A DNA stretch of 64,000 bases, from positions 5,208,001-5,272,000 of the forward strand of contig NZ_AP027043.1 of NCBI RefSeq assembly GCF_027924665.1, in the 5' to 3' direction. The position numbers and the translations under genes were made by a program. The notes beneath the pieces were generated by a model. That model saw nothing but the letters and a program-made list of their open reading frames with translations. It was not told where the DNA came from and made no database searches. Below are positions 9,404 through 19,105 of this stretch, piece after piece. Numbering within the stretch: position 1 is the first letter of the stretch; each line of letters begins with the position of its first letter. Origin of the DNA: Flavobacterium sp. GSB-24 (lineage in GTDB: Bacteria > Bacteroidota > Bacteroidia > Flavobacteriales > Flavobacteriaceae).

Positions 9404-10153
9404 TTAATTAAAAACAGTTTTTATCTTTTTTACGAAAATCAGCCAAATAAATATTGGTCCATAATATAAATATCTTTTCCACATTCTTCGTGGTTCTCTA
9501 ATTAGCCTAATGAACCATTCCAGTCCCAAATTCACCCATAGTTTGTTAGGTCTTTCTACAGTTCCAGCGTAGAAATCGAATACCGCTCCAATAGAACAAA
9601 TAACTTTGGAATCTAAAAATTCTTTATTGCCATAAGACCATTTTTCTTGTTTTGGTGCTGTCATCCCAATAAACAAAACATCTGGCTTGAAATCATTTAC
9701 CGCATTTATCATTTGTTGATTATCATCATCAGAAAATTCACTTTTAAAAGGAGGCGAAAAAGTTACTACACTAACATTGGGAAATTCTATTGAAAGGCGT
9801 TGAACAATTTTATCTAATGTATTTTGTGAAGAACCTAAATAAAAACATTTTCCTTTTTTTTTGTTTAAATCATCTAATAGATAATGATGAAGATCTGCTC
9901 CGGCAATTTTAGAAATTTTTTTATTATTCAGTAATTTTACAGCGGCTACAATTCCAATACCATCTGGCAGTAAAATATCAGATCCCTGTAGCGCTTTTTT
10001 AAATGTTAAGTCTACTTCAGCAATGCAATACGAATATTGATTAATGGTATTAATTAATGTTTTTCTGCTAGTGAAACAAGTAGACAAATCATCCTTGAAT
10101 ATTTTATAATTGAGACAGGGCTCAAATGATAAATTATTAATCATTTCTATCAC
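9404..10153 (-). CDS. WecG/TagA/CpsF-family glycosyltransferase
   Basis: The 249-residue protein matches the WecG/TagA/CpsF family (GT26), with LLPDGIGIV, a GADL motif, FYLGSSQNTLDKIV, VLFIGMTAPKQEKW and the SIGAVFDFYAGTVERP core. Family members add N-acetylmannosamine-type or related sugars to lipid-linked acceptors at the inner membrane, often as the second step of repeat-unit assembly. It overlaps the end of the GT4 gene by 17 bp, which suggests translational coupling. A second in-frame ATG four codons in is an alternative start. Confidence 0.92.
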   Translation of the reverse strand: MIEMINNLSFEPCLNYKIFKDDLSTCFTSRKTLINTINQYSYCIAEVDLTFKKALQGSDILLPDGIGIVAAVKLLNNKKISKIAGADLHHYLLDDLNKKKGKCFYLGSSQNTLDKIVQRLSIEFPNVSVVTFSPPFKSEFSDDDNQQMINAVNDFKPDVLFIGMTAPKQEKWSYGNKEFLDSKVICSIGAVFDFYAGTVERPNKLWVNLGLEWFIRLIREPRRMWKRYLYYGPIFIWLIFVKKIKTVFN

Positions 10154-11312
10154 TTCTTTTATTAATAATTGGCATGTATATAGTATTGAAATATGATAAT
10201 TGCGAGCTTACTGAATATTTTTCTTTATAAGTTTGATAAGCATTATCTTGAATGTGCTTTTTAACTTCTGGCATTAAATTGTCAAATAACTTTACTGCTT
10301 CTTTTAGTTTTTGAGGGCTCCTTTCTTCAAAATGAAAACCGTTGAAATTATTAGAAATTATAGAAGACATAGCTCCTAAATTTGATGCTATAACTGGCGT
10401 ACTGCATGAAAAAGCTTCTATTATCGTCATTGGCATTCCTTCATACCATATAGAAGGAAAAATAAAAGCCTGCGCTTTTTGCAACTCTAATTTTACTTCT
10501 TCATTTTTTAAGCTTCCCAAATAGCAAATATTTTTATTGTCTACAGCTGCATCTATAACAAGCTGTTTTAACGGACCATCTCCAGCTATCTTCAATTCAA
10601 ATGAAGTATCTCTAAAAGCATCAATTAATACTTCTATCCCTTTTTCTACAGACAATCTTCCGACAAATAAAAAATGATTATCTCTTTTAGTTTCCAAGTT
10701 ATTTTTATGGTCTATTACAAAATTTGGCTTAACCGTAAATTTTTCGACAGGTATGCCAAAATTGGATTTTTGAAAAAGTTCAACTGCAAATGAAGTCAGG
10801 CATAAATATTTTTCAATTTTTGACCATGTACCTATTTTTTTATGAAACCAAATAATAACAGAAAGCCAAAACGTCTGAAAAAAAGAGGACCGATAAACCT
10901 TCTTAAAGACTGCTTTATATGGAAATTCTTGATGTAAACTATGAGTAAATAATTGTCCATTATTGAGTAAAATACCAGACGGGCATAATAATCTATAATT
11001 ATGAATTGTGTGAACAATTGGAACATCCAAATTTTTTATTTCCCTAAATACCAGTGGTCCTAAAGCAAAATGCCAATTATGGATATGCACCAAATCCGGC
11101 TTAAATTCTATTATTTTTTCTCTAACCTTCTTAACAGAATAAATATTCCATATTGAAGCTAAAAATTGTATTGCCCCTTTCCATCCAGAATAATTTTGAA
11201 AATAAACAACCTCAACAGTATGGTATTGTTTTAATAATTTCAATTCTTGCTCTACAACAGTATCTTCGCCACCAGACATTTGATAGCGTGTATGAATTAT
11301 AAGAATTTTCAA
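10137..11312 (-). CDS. GT4-family glycosyltransferase
   Basis: The 391-residue GT-B enzyme shows the GT4 hallmarks: HIHNWHFALGP in the N-terminal domain, NHFLFVGRLSVEKGIEVLIDA, IAGDGPLK and the donor-site E-x7-E region (FIFPSIWYEGMPMTIIEAFSC). It would add one sugar to the lipid-linked repeat unit in the cytoplasm. Its start lies 2 bp after the upstream gene, and its end overlaps the next, in keeping with a tight operon. Donor and acceptor cannot be read from sequence. Confidence 0.93.
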   Translation of the reverse strand: MKILIIHTRYQMSGGEDTVVEQELKLLKQYHTVEVVYFQNYSGWKGAIQFLASIWNIYSVKKVREKIIEFKPDLVHIHNWHFALGPLVFREIKNLDVPIVHTIHNYRLLCPSGILLNNGQLFTHSLHQEFPYKAVFKKVYRSSFFQTFWLSVIIWFHKKIGTWSKIEKYLCLTSFAVELFQKSNFGIPVEKFTVKPNFVIDHKNNLETKRDNHFLFVGRLSVEKGIEVLIDAFRDTSFELKIAGDGPLKQLVIDAAVDNKNICYLGSLKNEEVKLELQKAQAFIFPSIWYEGMPMTIIEAFSCSTPVIASNLGAMSSIISNNFNGFHFEERSPQKLKEAVKLFDNLMPEVKKHIQDNAYQTYKEKYSVSSQLSYFNTIYMPIINKRSDRND

Positions 11313-11314
11313 TT

Positions 11315-12208
11315 TTACTGAAATAAATTAATCGCCTTATATTTTATTCTTAAAAGAATAGAAAATGGTTTAGTGAACTGTTTTATTATTTTTGGATCTA
11401 AACGAATATGTGGCGAAAAAAGAAAACTTGTTTTTACTCCATTATCTAAAATTGTCTTGAATCTATTATATTTTTCTGTCGTATTACTTGCATCAATTGT
11501 AAAACCAACATTTTCAATTTTTGAGTTAATTGCATGTACGGAGAATAATCCGTATTTGAATTGATGATAACACCAGCGAATAGCCCAAGAGTTTATCTTT
11601 CCCTGCATCTGGCGATCTAGCATACCTGACATGTCTGAGCCCATTTTATTAAAACTATGTTTTAACTTTCTGTTACTCTTAAACTCATTATAATCACTAA
11701 CAGCCCAATCTATTCTCATCCAACGATCTTTCCATATTGCCCAGCCATGCGAACTGGATCTTTGAGTAAAATAATTATCAAATTTTGTATTACTTTTAAT
11801 AGGCATACTAAATCCTGCAATTGAAAACACCTTTGGTTCTTCCCGATAAAAATCAAGAGCTTCATTCATAAAATTTAGAAAATTTCTACTGCTGACAAGA
11901 TCATCCTCTAACACAATGACAGTGTTATGAATCTTCAAAATTTGGGTTACACCATCTATAATTGAACTTGCTAATCCTTTATTTCTTGCTGCTTCAAAAA
12001 TTGTAATAGTTTTAAAATCATCAATAGAATGTATATATTCCCTAACAGCATTTACAGCCTCGCTATCAGAATCTGATTTTGCTGCATCAGAAAAAATATA
12101 GAGATCTGATTGACTTGCGAGATAGTTTTCTTTTAACGATTGTATAGTTTTTTGTAAAGGACCAAGTCGTCGGTATGTGAAAAGTACAATTGGAGAAAAA
12201 GTATTCAT
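11315..12208 (-). CDS. GT-A-fold glycosyltransferase, GNT-I/GT2-like
   Basis: The 297-residue protein begins with PIVLFTYRRLGPLQKTIQSL and carries VIVLEDDLVSSRNFLNFMNEAL, the metal-binding EDD motif typical of GNT-I-like and related GT-A enzymes. Later SSHGWAIWKDRW is a conserved acceptor-side motif of this bacterial group. It probably extends the repeat unit. The operon is looser here: the upstream GT2 gene ends 130 bp before, and I see no terminator in that gap. Confidence 0.88.
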   Translation of the reverse strand: MNTFSPIVLFTYRRLGPLQKTIQSLKENYLASQSDLYIFSDAAKSDSDSEAVNAVREYIHSIDDFKTITIFEAARNKGLASSIIDGVTQILKIHNTVIVLEDDLVSSRNFLNFMNEALDFYREEPKVFSIAGFSMPIKSNTKFDNYFTQRSSSHGWAIWKDRWMRIDWAVSDYNEFKSNRKLKHSFNKMGSDMSGMLDRQMQGKINSWAIRWCYHQFKYGLFSVHAINSKIENVGFTIDASNTTEKYNRFKTILDNGVKTSFLFSPHIRLDPKIIKQFTKPFSILLRIKYKAINLFQ

Positions 12209-12338
12209 TTATTAATATTTCTGCTCAAATTTTTTTACACGAAAATGTATTCTATATGAGACAATACTTGTAGAACTAAGATTGTTGGAATTCATAACCT
12301 ACATTTTTTTTAAACTTTTTATTGCTTTGATTAAACTA

Positions 12339-13235
12339 TTATGAGTAATCTGTAATTTGGCAACGAAATAAATATCCAATCTTCCCTAATTGGTTGCCAA
12401 TTTTTGCTAACGTTTTTATGTAAAATTTGTTTGGAATAAAAATGGTTCTAATAATTAGTATAAAGCTTATAAACAATCCACCCAAAACACTATATATCAA
12501 TTTTATTGAACCAATAAAAAAATTGTTATTTTTCAAAATATGACTTGCATAATTATATCCCGAACGATATCCTCTTTTAAAAAACCAAGATACTTTTAGC
12601 CTTTTACTATCTTGAGTTTCATAAATAACAGCTTCATTTGAAAATATAATTTTTGCTTGTTTTGATAATAAAAAATTAAAAAAATCAGAATCCTCTCCGC
12701 CTGTATGATTAAATTTTTCGAGAAAAGAGGGAATTCTTAGATCAAATAATTTTCTATTAACCAAAGTATTTCCTGTATATCCTTCATTTATTTTAGCTTC
12801 TTGACCTGTAACTATATTCTTGCGAATAAAAAAAGAACTCTTTTTAATATAAGAAGGAAAATATTCAGGAATTTCATAGATCACTTTACCTAAAACAACA
12901 TCTGCAGAATATTTTTTCTGACAATTGATCATATTTGTGAGCCAATTTCGATCAGCATATTCGTCATCATCAATAAAAAGAACAAATTCTCCTGTCGCTT
13001 TTGATACCGCCATATTTCTTGCAAAGGACAATCCTTTTAATGGTTGAAAATAGTATTGAACTCTCGCTTCATATTTTTCGACAATTTCCTGAGCCGTTTT
13101 TCTTGAATCATTATCTACAACAATTATTTCATATTCATAATCGGTATTTTGTATTAAAACAGATTCAATACATTTCTGCAATAATAAAGGTCTATTATAC
13201 GTGCATATCGCAACTGTAATATATTTATAAAGCAT
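12339..13235 (-). CDS. GT2-family glycosyltransferase
   Basis: The 298-residue protein has a classic GT2 N-terminus (VAICTYNRPLLLQKCIESVL), a DND nucleotide site (IIVVDNDS), the metal-binding FIDDDEYADRNWLTNM and a TGGEDSDFF motif. A hydrophobic hairpin near residues 245-268 suggests membrane attachment. It probably adds a sugar to the undecaprenyl-linked intermediate. It starts 6 bp after the polymerase gene. Confidence 0.93.
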   Translation of the reverse strand: MLYKYITVAICTYNRPLLLQKCIESVLIQNTDYEYEIIVVDNDSRKTAQEIVEKYEARVQYYFQPLKGLSFARNMAVSKATGEFVLFIDDDEYADRNWLTNMINCQKKYSADVVLGKVIYEIPEYFPSYIKKSSFFIRKNIVTGQEAKINEGYTGNTLVNRKLFDLRIPSFLEKFNHTGGEDSDFFNFLLSKQAKIIFSNEAVIYETQDSKRLKVSWFFKRGYRSGYNYASHILKNNNFFIGSIKLIYSVLGGLFISFILIIRTIFIPNKFYIKTLAKIGNQLGKIGYLFRCQITDYS

Positions 13236-13241
13236 TCAGTT

Positions 13242-14603
13242 TTAACTTTGAGAAATATTGATTGCGTTTAATCTAGCTTTCCTAAATTCTAATAAATATT
13301 TAGGATTAAGAATGTAAATTGTATTTAAAATAAATATGATGTTTAAAAAATTCTTAGGCTGAAGATAGCTAGACTCTACTAAGTTGTTAAAAAGAAATAA
13401 AACAAAGAAGAAATTCAAAAAAATGACTTGGGCAGAATTAGATTTTAACTTTGATAATTTCTTCAAAATTGTAAATAAAATATAAACAAATAGAGAGATA
13501 CCAACTAACCCATATTGTGTATATAAATCTATCATTCCATTATGTGACTGTCCTATTTCTGCAAAAAGAGCATTGTCAATCTTGGAGGATGGAGCACCAG
13601 TTTTCCCCCAAAATCCCCCTATCCCATAACCACATAATGTCTTGTCATCAAATTGAACTTTATCTAAAACGTCTCTCCAAATTTGTGTTCTTCCAGTTAA
13701 AGTTAAATCCCGATTAAAATTTGAAGAAGTTACATTAACATCTGAAAATGATAAGAACGATAGATCTTTAGAATTTGTAAAAAAGAAAAAAGAAAAAAGT
13801 GCTATTGAAATCAGTAATAAAACATGTAACATTTTGTTTTTTAAAACATAAAAGAAGTACATCAATACTATTAATATAATTAATAAAAAGTTTGTGAAGC
13901 TTTGACTGATTATCACAAAAGCTATTGCAGTTGATAAGAAAAAGAAAAAAGAATAATTATTAAATTTTTTATTTTTTCTAGAAATATATAATCTCTCCGA
14001 AAATAAAGTTGCAATTGCCAAAGAAGAAAACTGTCCTAATGTATTAGGCTGATTAAAAACACTTTGGTATCGACCTATTAATGTTGTTGAAAAACCATTT
14101 CCAAAAAAAATAACAAGATATACAAGCATTACTATCATTAGTATTTTTAATACTTTTAATAGTATCGAAGAAAATTCAATATTATATTTATCAAATAAAA
14201 TGATTAGACTGCAAATTTTAATGCTATAACCAATAGTAAGAAAAATTAAATTAAGAGATTGTTCAAACAAGTTTTCTAAAACTAAAAAGCTTGACAAAAA
14301 AATTAGAACTAAAAAAAATCCGATTTTTTTTACCTCTAAAATAAGTTTAAGACTTTTAGTTTTATTATTAAGAAGAACGAATACGTCCAATAAAATAAAT
14401 AAAAAATTTACCGAGAATGTAAACCATCCTAGCCCAATTTCAGCTACATCATCATATCTAAAACCTAAAAATTTTAAAATGATATCAGGTCCTGTGATAA
14501 TATTAATAAGCTGTAAATGAATCAGGAGTAAAACGCTTAAATTTGGTTTTGTTGAATTTTTTTGTCTTAAAAAAAAATCTCTTTTAGGATATACTGATTG
14601 CAC
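13242..14603 (-). CDS. wzy: O-antigen ligase / Wzy-like polymerase family protein
   Basis: The 453-residue protein has about eleven to twelve hydrophobic segments and a periplasmic loop around residues 290-345. The loop carries LTGRTQIWRDVL and GQSHNGMIDLYTQYG, the Wzy_C/O-antigen-ligase signature. In a Wzx/Wzy locus it most likely polymerises repeat units on the periplasmic face. The sequence is strongly AT-rich, as is usual for Wzy genes. Position between flippase and glycosyltransferases fits a polymerase better than a ligase, but the two cannot be told apart by sequence alone. Confidence 0.88.
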   Translation of the reverse strand: MQSVYPKRDFFLRQKNSTKPNLSVLLLIHLQLINIITGPDIILKFLGFRYDDVAEIGLGWFTFSVNFLFILLDVFVLLNNKTKSLKLILEVKKIGFFLVLIFLSSFLVLENLFEQSLNLIFLTIGYSIKICSLIILFDKYNIEFSSILLKVLKILMIVMLVYLVIFFGNGFSTTLIGRYQSVFNQPNTLGQFSSLAIATLFSERLYISRKNKKFNNYSFFFFLSTAIAFVIISQSFTNFLLIILIVLMYFFYVLKNKMLHVLLLISIALFSFFFFTNSKDLSFLSFSDVNVTSSNFNRDLTLTGRTQIWRDVLDKVQFDDKTLCGYGIGGFWGKTGAPSSKIDNALFAEIGQSHNGMIDLYTQYGLVGISLFVYILFTILKKLSKLKSNSAQVIFLNFFFVLFLFNNLVESSYLQPKNFLNIIFILNTIYILNPKYLLEFRKARLNAINISQS

Positions 14604-14612
14604 AATGTTTTT

Positions 14613-15977
14613 TTATTTGCTCCATATATTTTTATCTTTCTGAGCTAAAATCTTATTAGTTTGAATCCAAAGAATAATATTCATTCCTATAAACATTATT
14701 AAATTGGATATAACCACACCATTTACGCCAATTTTTGCTGCCAAAAAACAGCACAAAGGAATATTTAAAAAGCAGACAATTATATAAAGATACACTTGTA
14801 ACCTAATCTTACCTACACCATTTAAAAAGTAACTATTTAAATTCAAACAGATATAAGCGATTACATATAAACTTAGCAAAAAAGAAAGGCTAAAAGGTAT
14901 TTTGACTGAATCACCAATCCAAAATTTATATATAAATTTTGACACCATCAATATAATAGGAACCACGATAATTGAAATATAAAACCAAATTTGCCTAATT
15001 TTTCTAATGCTATTTCTTATCCATATGTAATCCTTTTTTGTATTTGCATCCGTAAAAGCACTCCAATAAGGAATCAAAATCGTTGAAAAAAGCATAATTA
15101 CTGTTGAAAACAATTTAAGAGCCACATTGAATTGTGTAACAGATTCTGGATCTATAAATTTTGAAATAATGATATTATCTGTCTGAAGTAATACGATAGA
15201 TCCTATTTGAATAATAAAAAAGTAACCTCCTACCTTGAATATTTTTTTTGAGTAACTAAAATCGACATGAGAAAATGCAGGAGCTATATTTCTAAGTTTA
15301 GTTTTGTAAAAATATAAACTTGCTAATGTAAATATGATGATTGGGTTTATCGTTAGGGCTAAAACCAAAACTATAAGATTACCCTGAATTGTTTTTGTCA
15401 TTATATATATGGTTATTAAGCCACATATTTGACCAATTAACAAAATTAAGCCAGCTACAGCAGGCTTATGAGCAGCCGTTAATATTGTATTAATTAATTG
15501 AACTACAAATTGTAAACAAAATGAACAGAAGACTATTAGAACTGCAAATGAAATATCCTCTTTGACAGATTTAGGTATATTTAAAAATGTTTGCCAATCT
15601 ATATAACGGTTCGAAAAAGAAAAAAAAAGAAATAAGCAAGAAGAAATAATTAATAAGGTGGCATAGGTTGTACTAATATAGATCTTGGCTAAATGATAAT
15701 TCTTTACAGCTAAAGCTTCTGTTAATTTATTTCGAAGACCATTCCCCATTCCAATGTCAAAAAAACTCATCCAGCCAATCAACGAGCTAATTGTCAACCA
15801 GATACCATATTGCATAGGACTAATATAATTTATAGTCATAGGAACCAATAGTAAACCAGTAACTATACTAGCACCTTTAATTAAAAAAGAAATTGCTATA
15901 TTCTTTTTTGCTAAAATGGTCCTACTATGACCCTCTAAAAAAAAAGAAAAAACTTTTTGTTTAATTTTTTTTATCAC
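14613..15977 (-). CDS. wzx: Wzx-type oligosaccharide flippase
   Basis: The 454-residue protein has about twelve to fourteen membrane segments and the start typical of polysaccharide exporters: FLIKGASIVTGLLLVPMTINYISPMQYGIWLT, followed by FFDIGMGNGLRNKLTEA (the two are not adjacent). It would flip the lipid-linked repeat unit across the inner membrane. It lies 9 bp before the polymerase gene and 69 bp after the TagD-like gene. Confidence 0.93.
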   Translation of the reverse strand: MIKKIKQKVFSFFLEGHSRTILAKKNIAISFLIKGASIVTGLLLVPMTINYISPMQYGIWLTISSLIGWMSFFDIGMGNGLRNKLTEALAVKNYHLAKIYISTTYATLLIISSCLFLFFSFSNRYIDWQTFLNIPKSVKEDISFAVLIVFCSFCLQFVVQLINTILTAAHKPAVAGLILLIGQICGLITIYIMTKTIQGNLIVLVLALTINPIIIFTLASLYFYKTKLRNIAPAFSHVDFSYSKKIFKVGGYFFIIQIGSIVLLQTDNIIISKFIDPESVTQFNVALKLFSTVIMLFSTILIPYWSAFTDANTKKDYIWIRNSIRKIRQIWFYISIIVVPIILMVSKFIYKFWIGDSVKIPFSLSFLLSLYVIAYICLNLNSYFLNGVGKIRLQVYLYIIVCFLNIPLCCFLAAKIGVNGVVISNLIMFIGMNIILWIQTNKILAQKDKNIWSK

Positions 15978-16046
15978 TATAATTTAAATGAAGGCGGCTT
16001 TTAAATCTTCTAAAAAAACCTTGTTTTTATTACAAAAAAAAATATT

Positions 16047-16472
16047 TTATCGCTCTTTTTTCAATTCCCGATCAGCAACTTCTTTTCTTAGTCCACTACT
16101 TGAAAAACGATGATCTCGTTTATTAAAGTGAAGTTTAATTCCTTTTTCCTCACAGTAATTTCTTCCAGTAAAGTTTTTATTTTGATATTCCTCACCAATA
16201 ATTCGAACATCTATTTTATGCGATCTCAGGATATCTTCTAAATCCTGTTCTGTAGCATAAGGAATAATTTCATCTACAAATTTGCATCCCTTAAGTTGAA
16301 TGTACCTTTCAACAACTGTTTGTGTCGGACTATTTTTTTCAGGGCGATCTAATGCCGGATCTATTTGTAATCCCACAATTAAATAATCACATTGTCTTTT
16401 TGCTTCTTCCAGCATTTTAATATGACCAGCATGTAGTAAATCAAAAGCGCTAAATGTTATTCCTATCTTCAT
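16047..16472 (-). CDS. TagD/GCT-like cytidylyltransferase family protein
   Basis: The 141-residue protein has the HxGH motif of nucleotidyltransferases (HAGH, residues 14-17) and RFSSSGLRK (122-130) in place of the RTxGISTT signature of glycerol-3-phosphate cytidylyltransferase. Length equals TagD/GCT enzymes. It could activate glycerol phosphate, ethanolamine phosphate or a related alcohol phosphate as a CDP derivative; the exact substrate is open because the second signature is atypical. It is the first gene of the capsule operon, so a phosphate-linked decoration of the polymer is a fair inference. Confidence 0.85.
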   Translation of the reverse strand: MKIGITFSAFDLLHAGHIKMLEEAKRQCDYLIVGLQIDPALDRPEKNSPTQTVVERYIQLKGCKFVDEIIPYATEQDLEDILRSHKIDVRIIGEEYQNKNFTGRNYCEEKGIKLHFNKRDHRFSSSGLRKEVADRELKKER

Positions 16473-16796
16473 ATTTAAAAAATTAGTTATTTATAAGCAT
16501 AGCTTCGCTTCTCCCACTCACAAAAGTCAGATTCAGATTAAAATTCTATTAAAAAATACTCTTAATAAATCATCTCATTTATCCACGAGTCCTTTTAATT
16601 TTTTTGCAAAAGTAGTTTAGTAAAACAGCATCAAAAAACAAAAATGAAAGAAATGTCTTATTTTAATATAAAAAAAACGTATTGTTCCTCTTACAAAAAA
16701 GTAGAATAAAAAAATATAGATTTGCATTTAAAATAGTTTAAAGCTACTTTTTGAACATTAAAAGCTATTTTTGCAATGCCTAAAACGCGACTTTAA
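16473..16796. other. Divergent intergenic region of the capsule operon
   Basis: This AT-rich 324-bp gap holds the likely minus-strand capsule promoter at 16607-16634. On the plus strand TAGATTTG (16717-16724) and TATTTTTG (16766-16773) resemble -7 boxes for the beta-propeller gene, but neither has a TTG at the usual distance. I see no UpxY/NusG-like gene and no other structure. Confidence 0.5.
16607..16634 (-). promoter_or_regulatory. Likely promoter of the capsule operon
   Basis: Read on the minus strand, TTG (16634-16632) is followed after 17 nt by TACTTTTG (16614-16607), matching the Flavobacterium consensus TTG ... TAnnTTTG. Transcription would begin near 16600, leaving a leader of about 130 nt before the TagD-like gene. 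Confidence 0.55.
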
Positions 16797-17768
16797 ATGA
16801 AAAAAGTTATAGTATTCTTTTTCTTAATTGTTACTTCGACCTACAGTCAAATCTCGCTCTGTACAGATTCTCGAGCAGAAAATTACAATTCGAATGCTAT
16901 ACAAAATGATGGCAGTTGTAGTTATAAGAATTTAAAACTTAAACCAGAATATTCGAAAATTTTAAGCGATTCTATAAGAGAAACTTCAGGATTAATTGCT
17001 TTCGAAAATTTACTTTGGACGCATAACGACGATCACGATAAAACGATTTACGGATTGGATTCTTTAGGAAGAATCAAAAGAAAAATCATTCTTAATGAAG
17101 CAACAAATCACGATTGGGAAGAAATTGCCAAAGATAGTTCACACATTTATATAGGTGATTTTGGCAATAATTATTCTGGAAACCGATCTGACCTTAAAAT
17201 CCTTAAAATTGAAAAAAAATCGTTTTTGGAAGAAAATCCTAAGATTGAAACAATTTCATTTTCTTATGCTGATCAAACGGATTTTTCTGCTTCAAAACCC
17301 AATAAAACCGATTTTGACTGTGAAGCTTTTATTGTTTCTAAAGACAGTATTTATTTGTTTACTAAAGAATGGAAATCTTCTAAAACCAATATTTACGTTC
17401 TTCCCAATCAAACTGGATCGCAGGTTGCAAAACTTAAAGCAACATTCGATACAAAAGGTTTAGTAACTGGCGCAACTTATCTCTCAAATAAAAACTTGAT
17501 TGTTTTATGCGGGTATACTAAAGTTGGAAAACCATTTTTATACCTGCTTTACGATTTTAAAAATCAGGATTTTTTGTCTGGAAATAAAAGAAGAATAGAT
17601 TTAAAACTCCCTTTTCATCAAATTGAAGGAATTACAACTAAAGATGGTCTTCATTATTTTTTAACGAATGAAGCTCTGGTTCGCAAACCTGTGATAAATG
17701 TGAAGCAGCAAATTCATTATTTAGATTTGAGTCCAATTTTAAATCAATACATCAATCGGCAACAATAA
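16797..17768 (+). CDS. Secreted beta-propeller-like protein with N-terminal CTD...NYN...DGSC motif
   Basis: The 323-residue exported protein has a signal peptide ending near residue 18 (STYSQ). It is followed by CTDSRAENYNSNAIQNDGSC, a short cysteine-bounded calcium-binding-like motif frequent in Bacteroidota surface proteins. The remainder has repeated beta segments with WTHNDDHDKTIYGLD, YIGDFGNN and FDCEAFIV, like a WD/YVTN or SdiA-regulated-type propeller. No catalytic role can be assigned. Its last 17 bp overlap the convergent DUF4386 gene. Confidence 0.75.
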   Translation: MKKVIVFFFLIVTSTYSQISLCTDSRAENYNSNAIQNDGSCSYKNLKLKPEYSKILSDSIRETSGLIAFENLLWTHNDDHDKTIYGLDSLGRIKRKIILNEATNHDWEEIAKDSSHIYIGDFGNNYSGNRSDLKILKIEKKSFLEENPKIETISFSYADQTDFSASKPNKTDFDCEAFIVSKDSIYLFTKEWKSSKTNIYVLPNQTGSQVAKLKATFDTKGLVTGATYLSNKNLIVLCGYTKVGKPFLYLLYDFKNQDFLSGNKRRIDLKLPFHQIEGITTKDGLHYFLTNEALVRKPVINVKQQIHYLDLSPILNQYINRQQ

Positions 17769-18441
17769 CTTTGTTTTTCGCCCCCATTATTAAGAGCCAA
17801 AAACAAGTTCCGATTTCTCCAATGCTTGCCGGAAGTCTTACGTAAGATGATATTCCGAGTTCAGAATAATTAGATAATAATGTGTTGCCCAAGAAATTTA
17901 TTAAATATCCCAAACAGCCAAGCATTAATAAAATTCCTAAAAATTTTGGAATTACTCCTGATTTAAAAACTAAGTATCCAAAAGGAAACAACCAAAGTCC
18001 CCAAAAAATCTGAACAATTAAATTTCCGTAATCATATTGATTGAGGTAAAACATTACGAGATCTTTTTTTTGTTCTCCCGAATTAATAATAGACAAAACC
18101 GCAAATTTGTTCAACATATTTACAAAGGAAATTGGCACACTTACAACAGCTAAAACAACCATATATCTGGCATATGTTTTATTAAAAGACCTGAGTAATT
18201 TATATAAAACCAAAGGCAAAAACAAAAAGAAGGTATAGCAGATTAAACTGCTGACGATTCCAAGTCTAAAAAGAAATTCAGAATTCACAATATTATTAAA
18301 AGTTTCAGATGCATTGTTCCAAACAATTAATTTTGAGGGAACATATCCTAAACTAAAAATTCCGGTTATTACAACAACTAAGTATAACAAACCTGCAATT
18401 CTTCCTGTATTAGTAAACGATATTTTTGATTCTTGAGTCAT
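17752..18441 (-). CDS. DUF4386-family membrane protein
   Basis: The 229-residue protein begins RIAGLLYLVVVITGIFSLGYVPSKLIV (read as consecutive hydrophobic turns) and has six hydrophobic segments, the layout of DUF4386. Function is unknown in the family. Its 3-prime end overlaps the propeller gene on the other strand, and it lies 17 bp after the next membrane-protein gene, with which it probably forms a two-gene operon. Confidence 0.85.
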   Translation of the reverse strand: MTQESKISFTNTGRIAGLLYLVVVITGIFSLGYVPSKLIVWNNASETFNNIVNSEFLFRLGIVSSLICYTFFLFLPLVLYKLLRSFNKTYARYMVVLAVVSVPISFVNMLNKFAVLSIINSGEQKKDLVMFYLNQYDYGNLIVQIFWGLWLFPFGYLVFKSGVIPKFLGILLMLGCLGYLINFLGNTLLSNYSELGISSYVRLPASIGEIGTCFWLLIMGAKNKVIVAD

Positions 18442-18458
18442 CTTTTATCTTTTTAAAA

Positions 18459-18890
18459 TTAAATATATCTTGGCCATTTAAATGCAAACCAGACAATTAT
18501 AGCTGTAAGTATACTTTCTATAAATGCCAGAAAAACATAAAAACTCCACCAAGAAGCCATTGTGGTAAAAGCAATTAATAACATTATTAATGTGTAAATA
18601 ATTCCAAAAAGAATATTCAGTAACCTATTTATTTTTGGTTTTAAAATAACAGAGGCAAAAATCATTAAAGCTGGAATTGTCATTAAAATTGTGGCAAGAA
18701 ATAATCTTACTGGAGAATCAAGAAGCGTTTCACCATTTATAAAATCTTTTACTTTATTTGGAACATACAATGAAAAATAATCTCCATATATGTAGCAAAA
18801 CATTACCGAAGTCCACAATGCAGCAAGTTTGATTTTAGTGTTTATTTTAAAATCTTCAAAACTGCCCGATTTTATCTCTTTCTCACTCAT
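18459..18890 (-). CDS. Small four-helix membrane protein (DUF6326-like)
   Basis: The 143-residue protein has four hydrophobic segments after a polar N-terminus. It contains LAALWTSVMFCYIYGDYFSLY and a final WFAFKWPR, features I associate with the DUF6326 family; function unknown. It is encoded just before the DUF4386 gene on the same strand and likely co-transcribed. Confidence 0.75.
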   Translation of the reverse strand: MSEKEIKSGSFEDFKINTKIKLAALWTSVMFCYIYGDYFSLYVPNKVKDFINGETLLDSPVRLFLATILMTIPALMIFASVILKPKINRLLNILFGIIYTLIMLLIAFTTMASWWSFYVFLAFIESILTAIIVWFAFKWPRYI

Positions 18891-19043
18891 ATTTAAGAAA
18901 TTAAGTTTTTAAATATGTCGGAGATAATCTTAAAACGTTACAATCTATTTTTAAAACTGTTTTTAGTGAAGGACTTGTTATAGGTTTACAAAATCAAAGA
19001 TATAGAGCTTTTAAGTCTGTTTTTTTTCTCTGATGCAAAAGCC

Positions 19044-19051
19044 TATCTTTG
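19044..19051 (+). promoter_or_regulatory. -7 box before the ABC-F gene
   Basis: TATCTTTG followed by CGC matches the TAnnTTTG consensus 54 nt before the ATG at 19106. No TTG is found 17-23 nt upstream, so the -33 part is weak or absent. Confidence 0.4.
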
Positions 19052-19105
19052 CGCAATATTTAGAATTTTAATTAATAAAAACTGAAATATCAGTTAAAGA
19101 TATTC

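Noticed and set aside
16473..16796. JUMPstart/ops or UpxY-type antitermination for the capsule operon
   Set aside because: No ops element and no NusG-like gene at the operon start.
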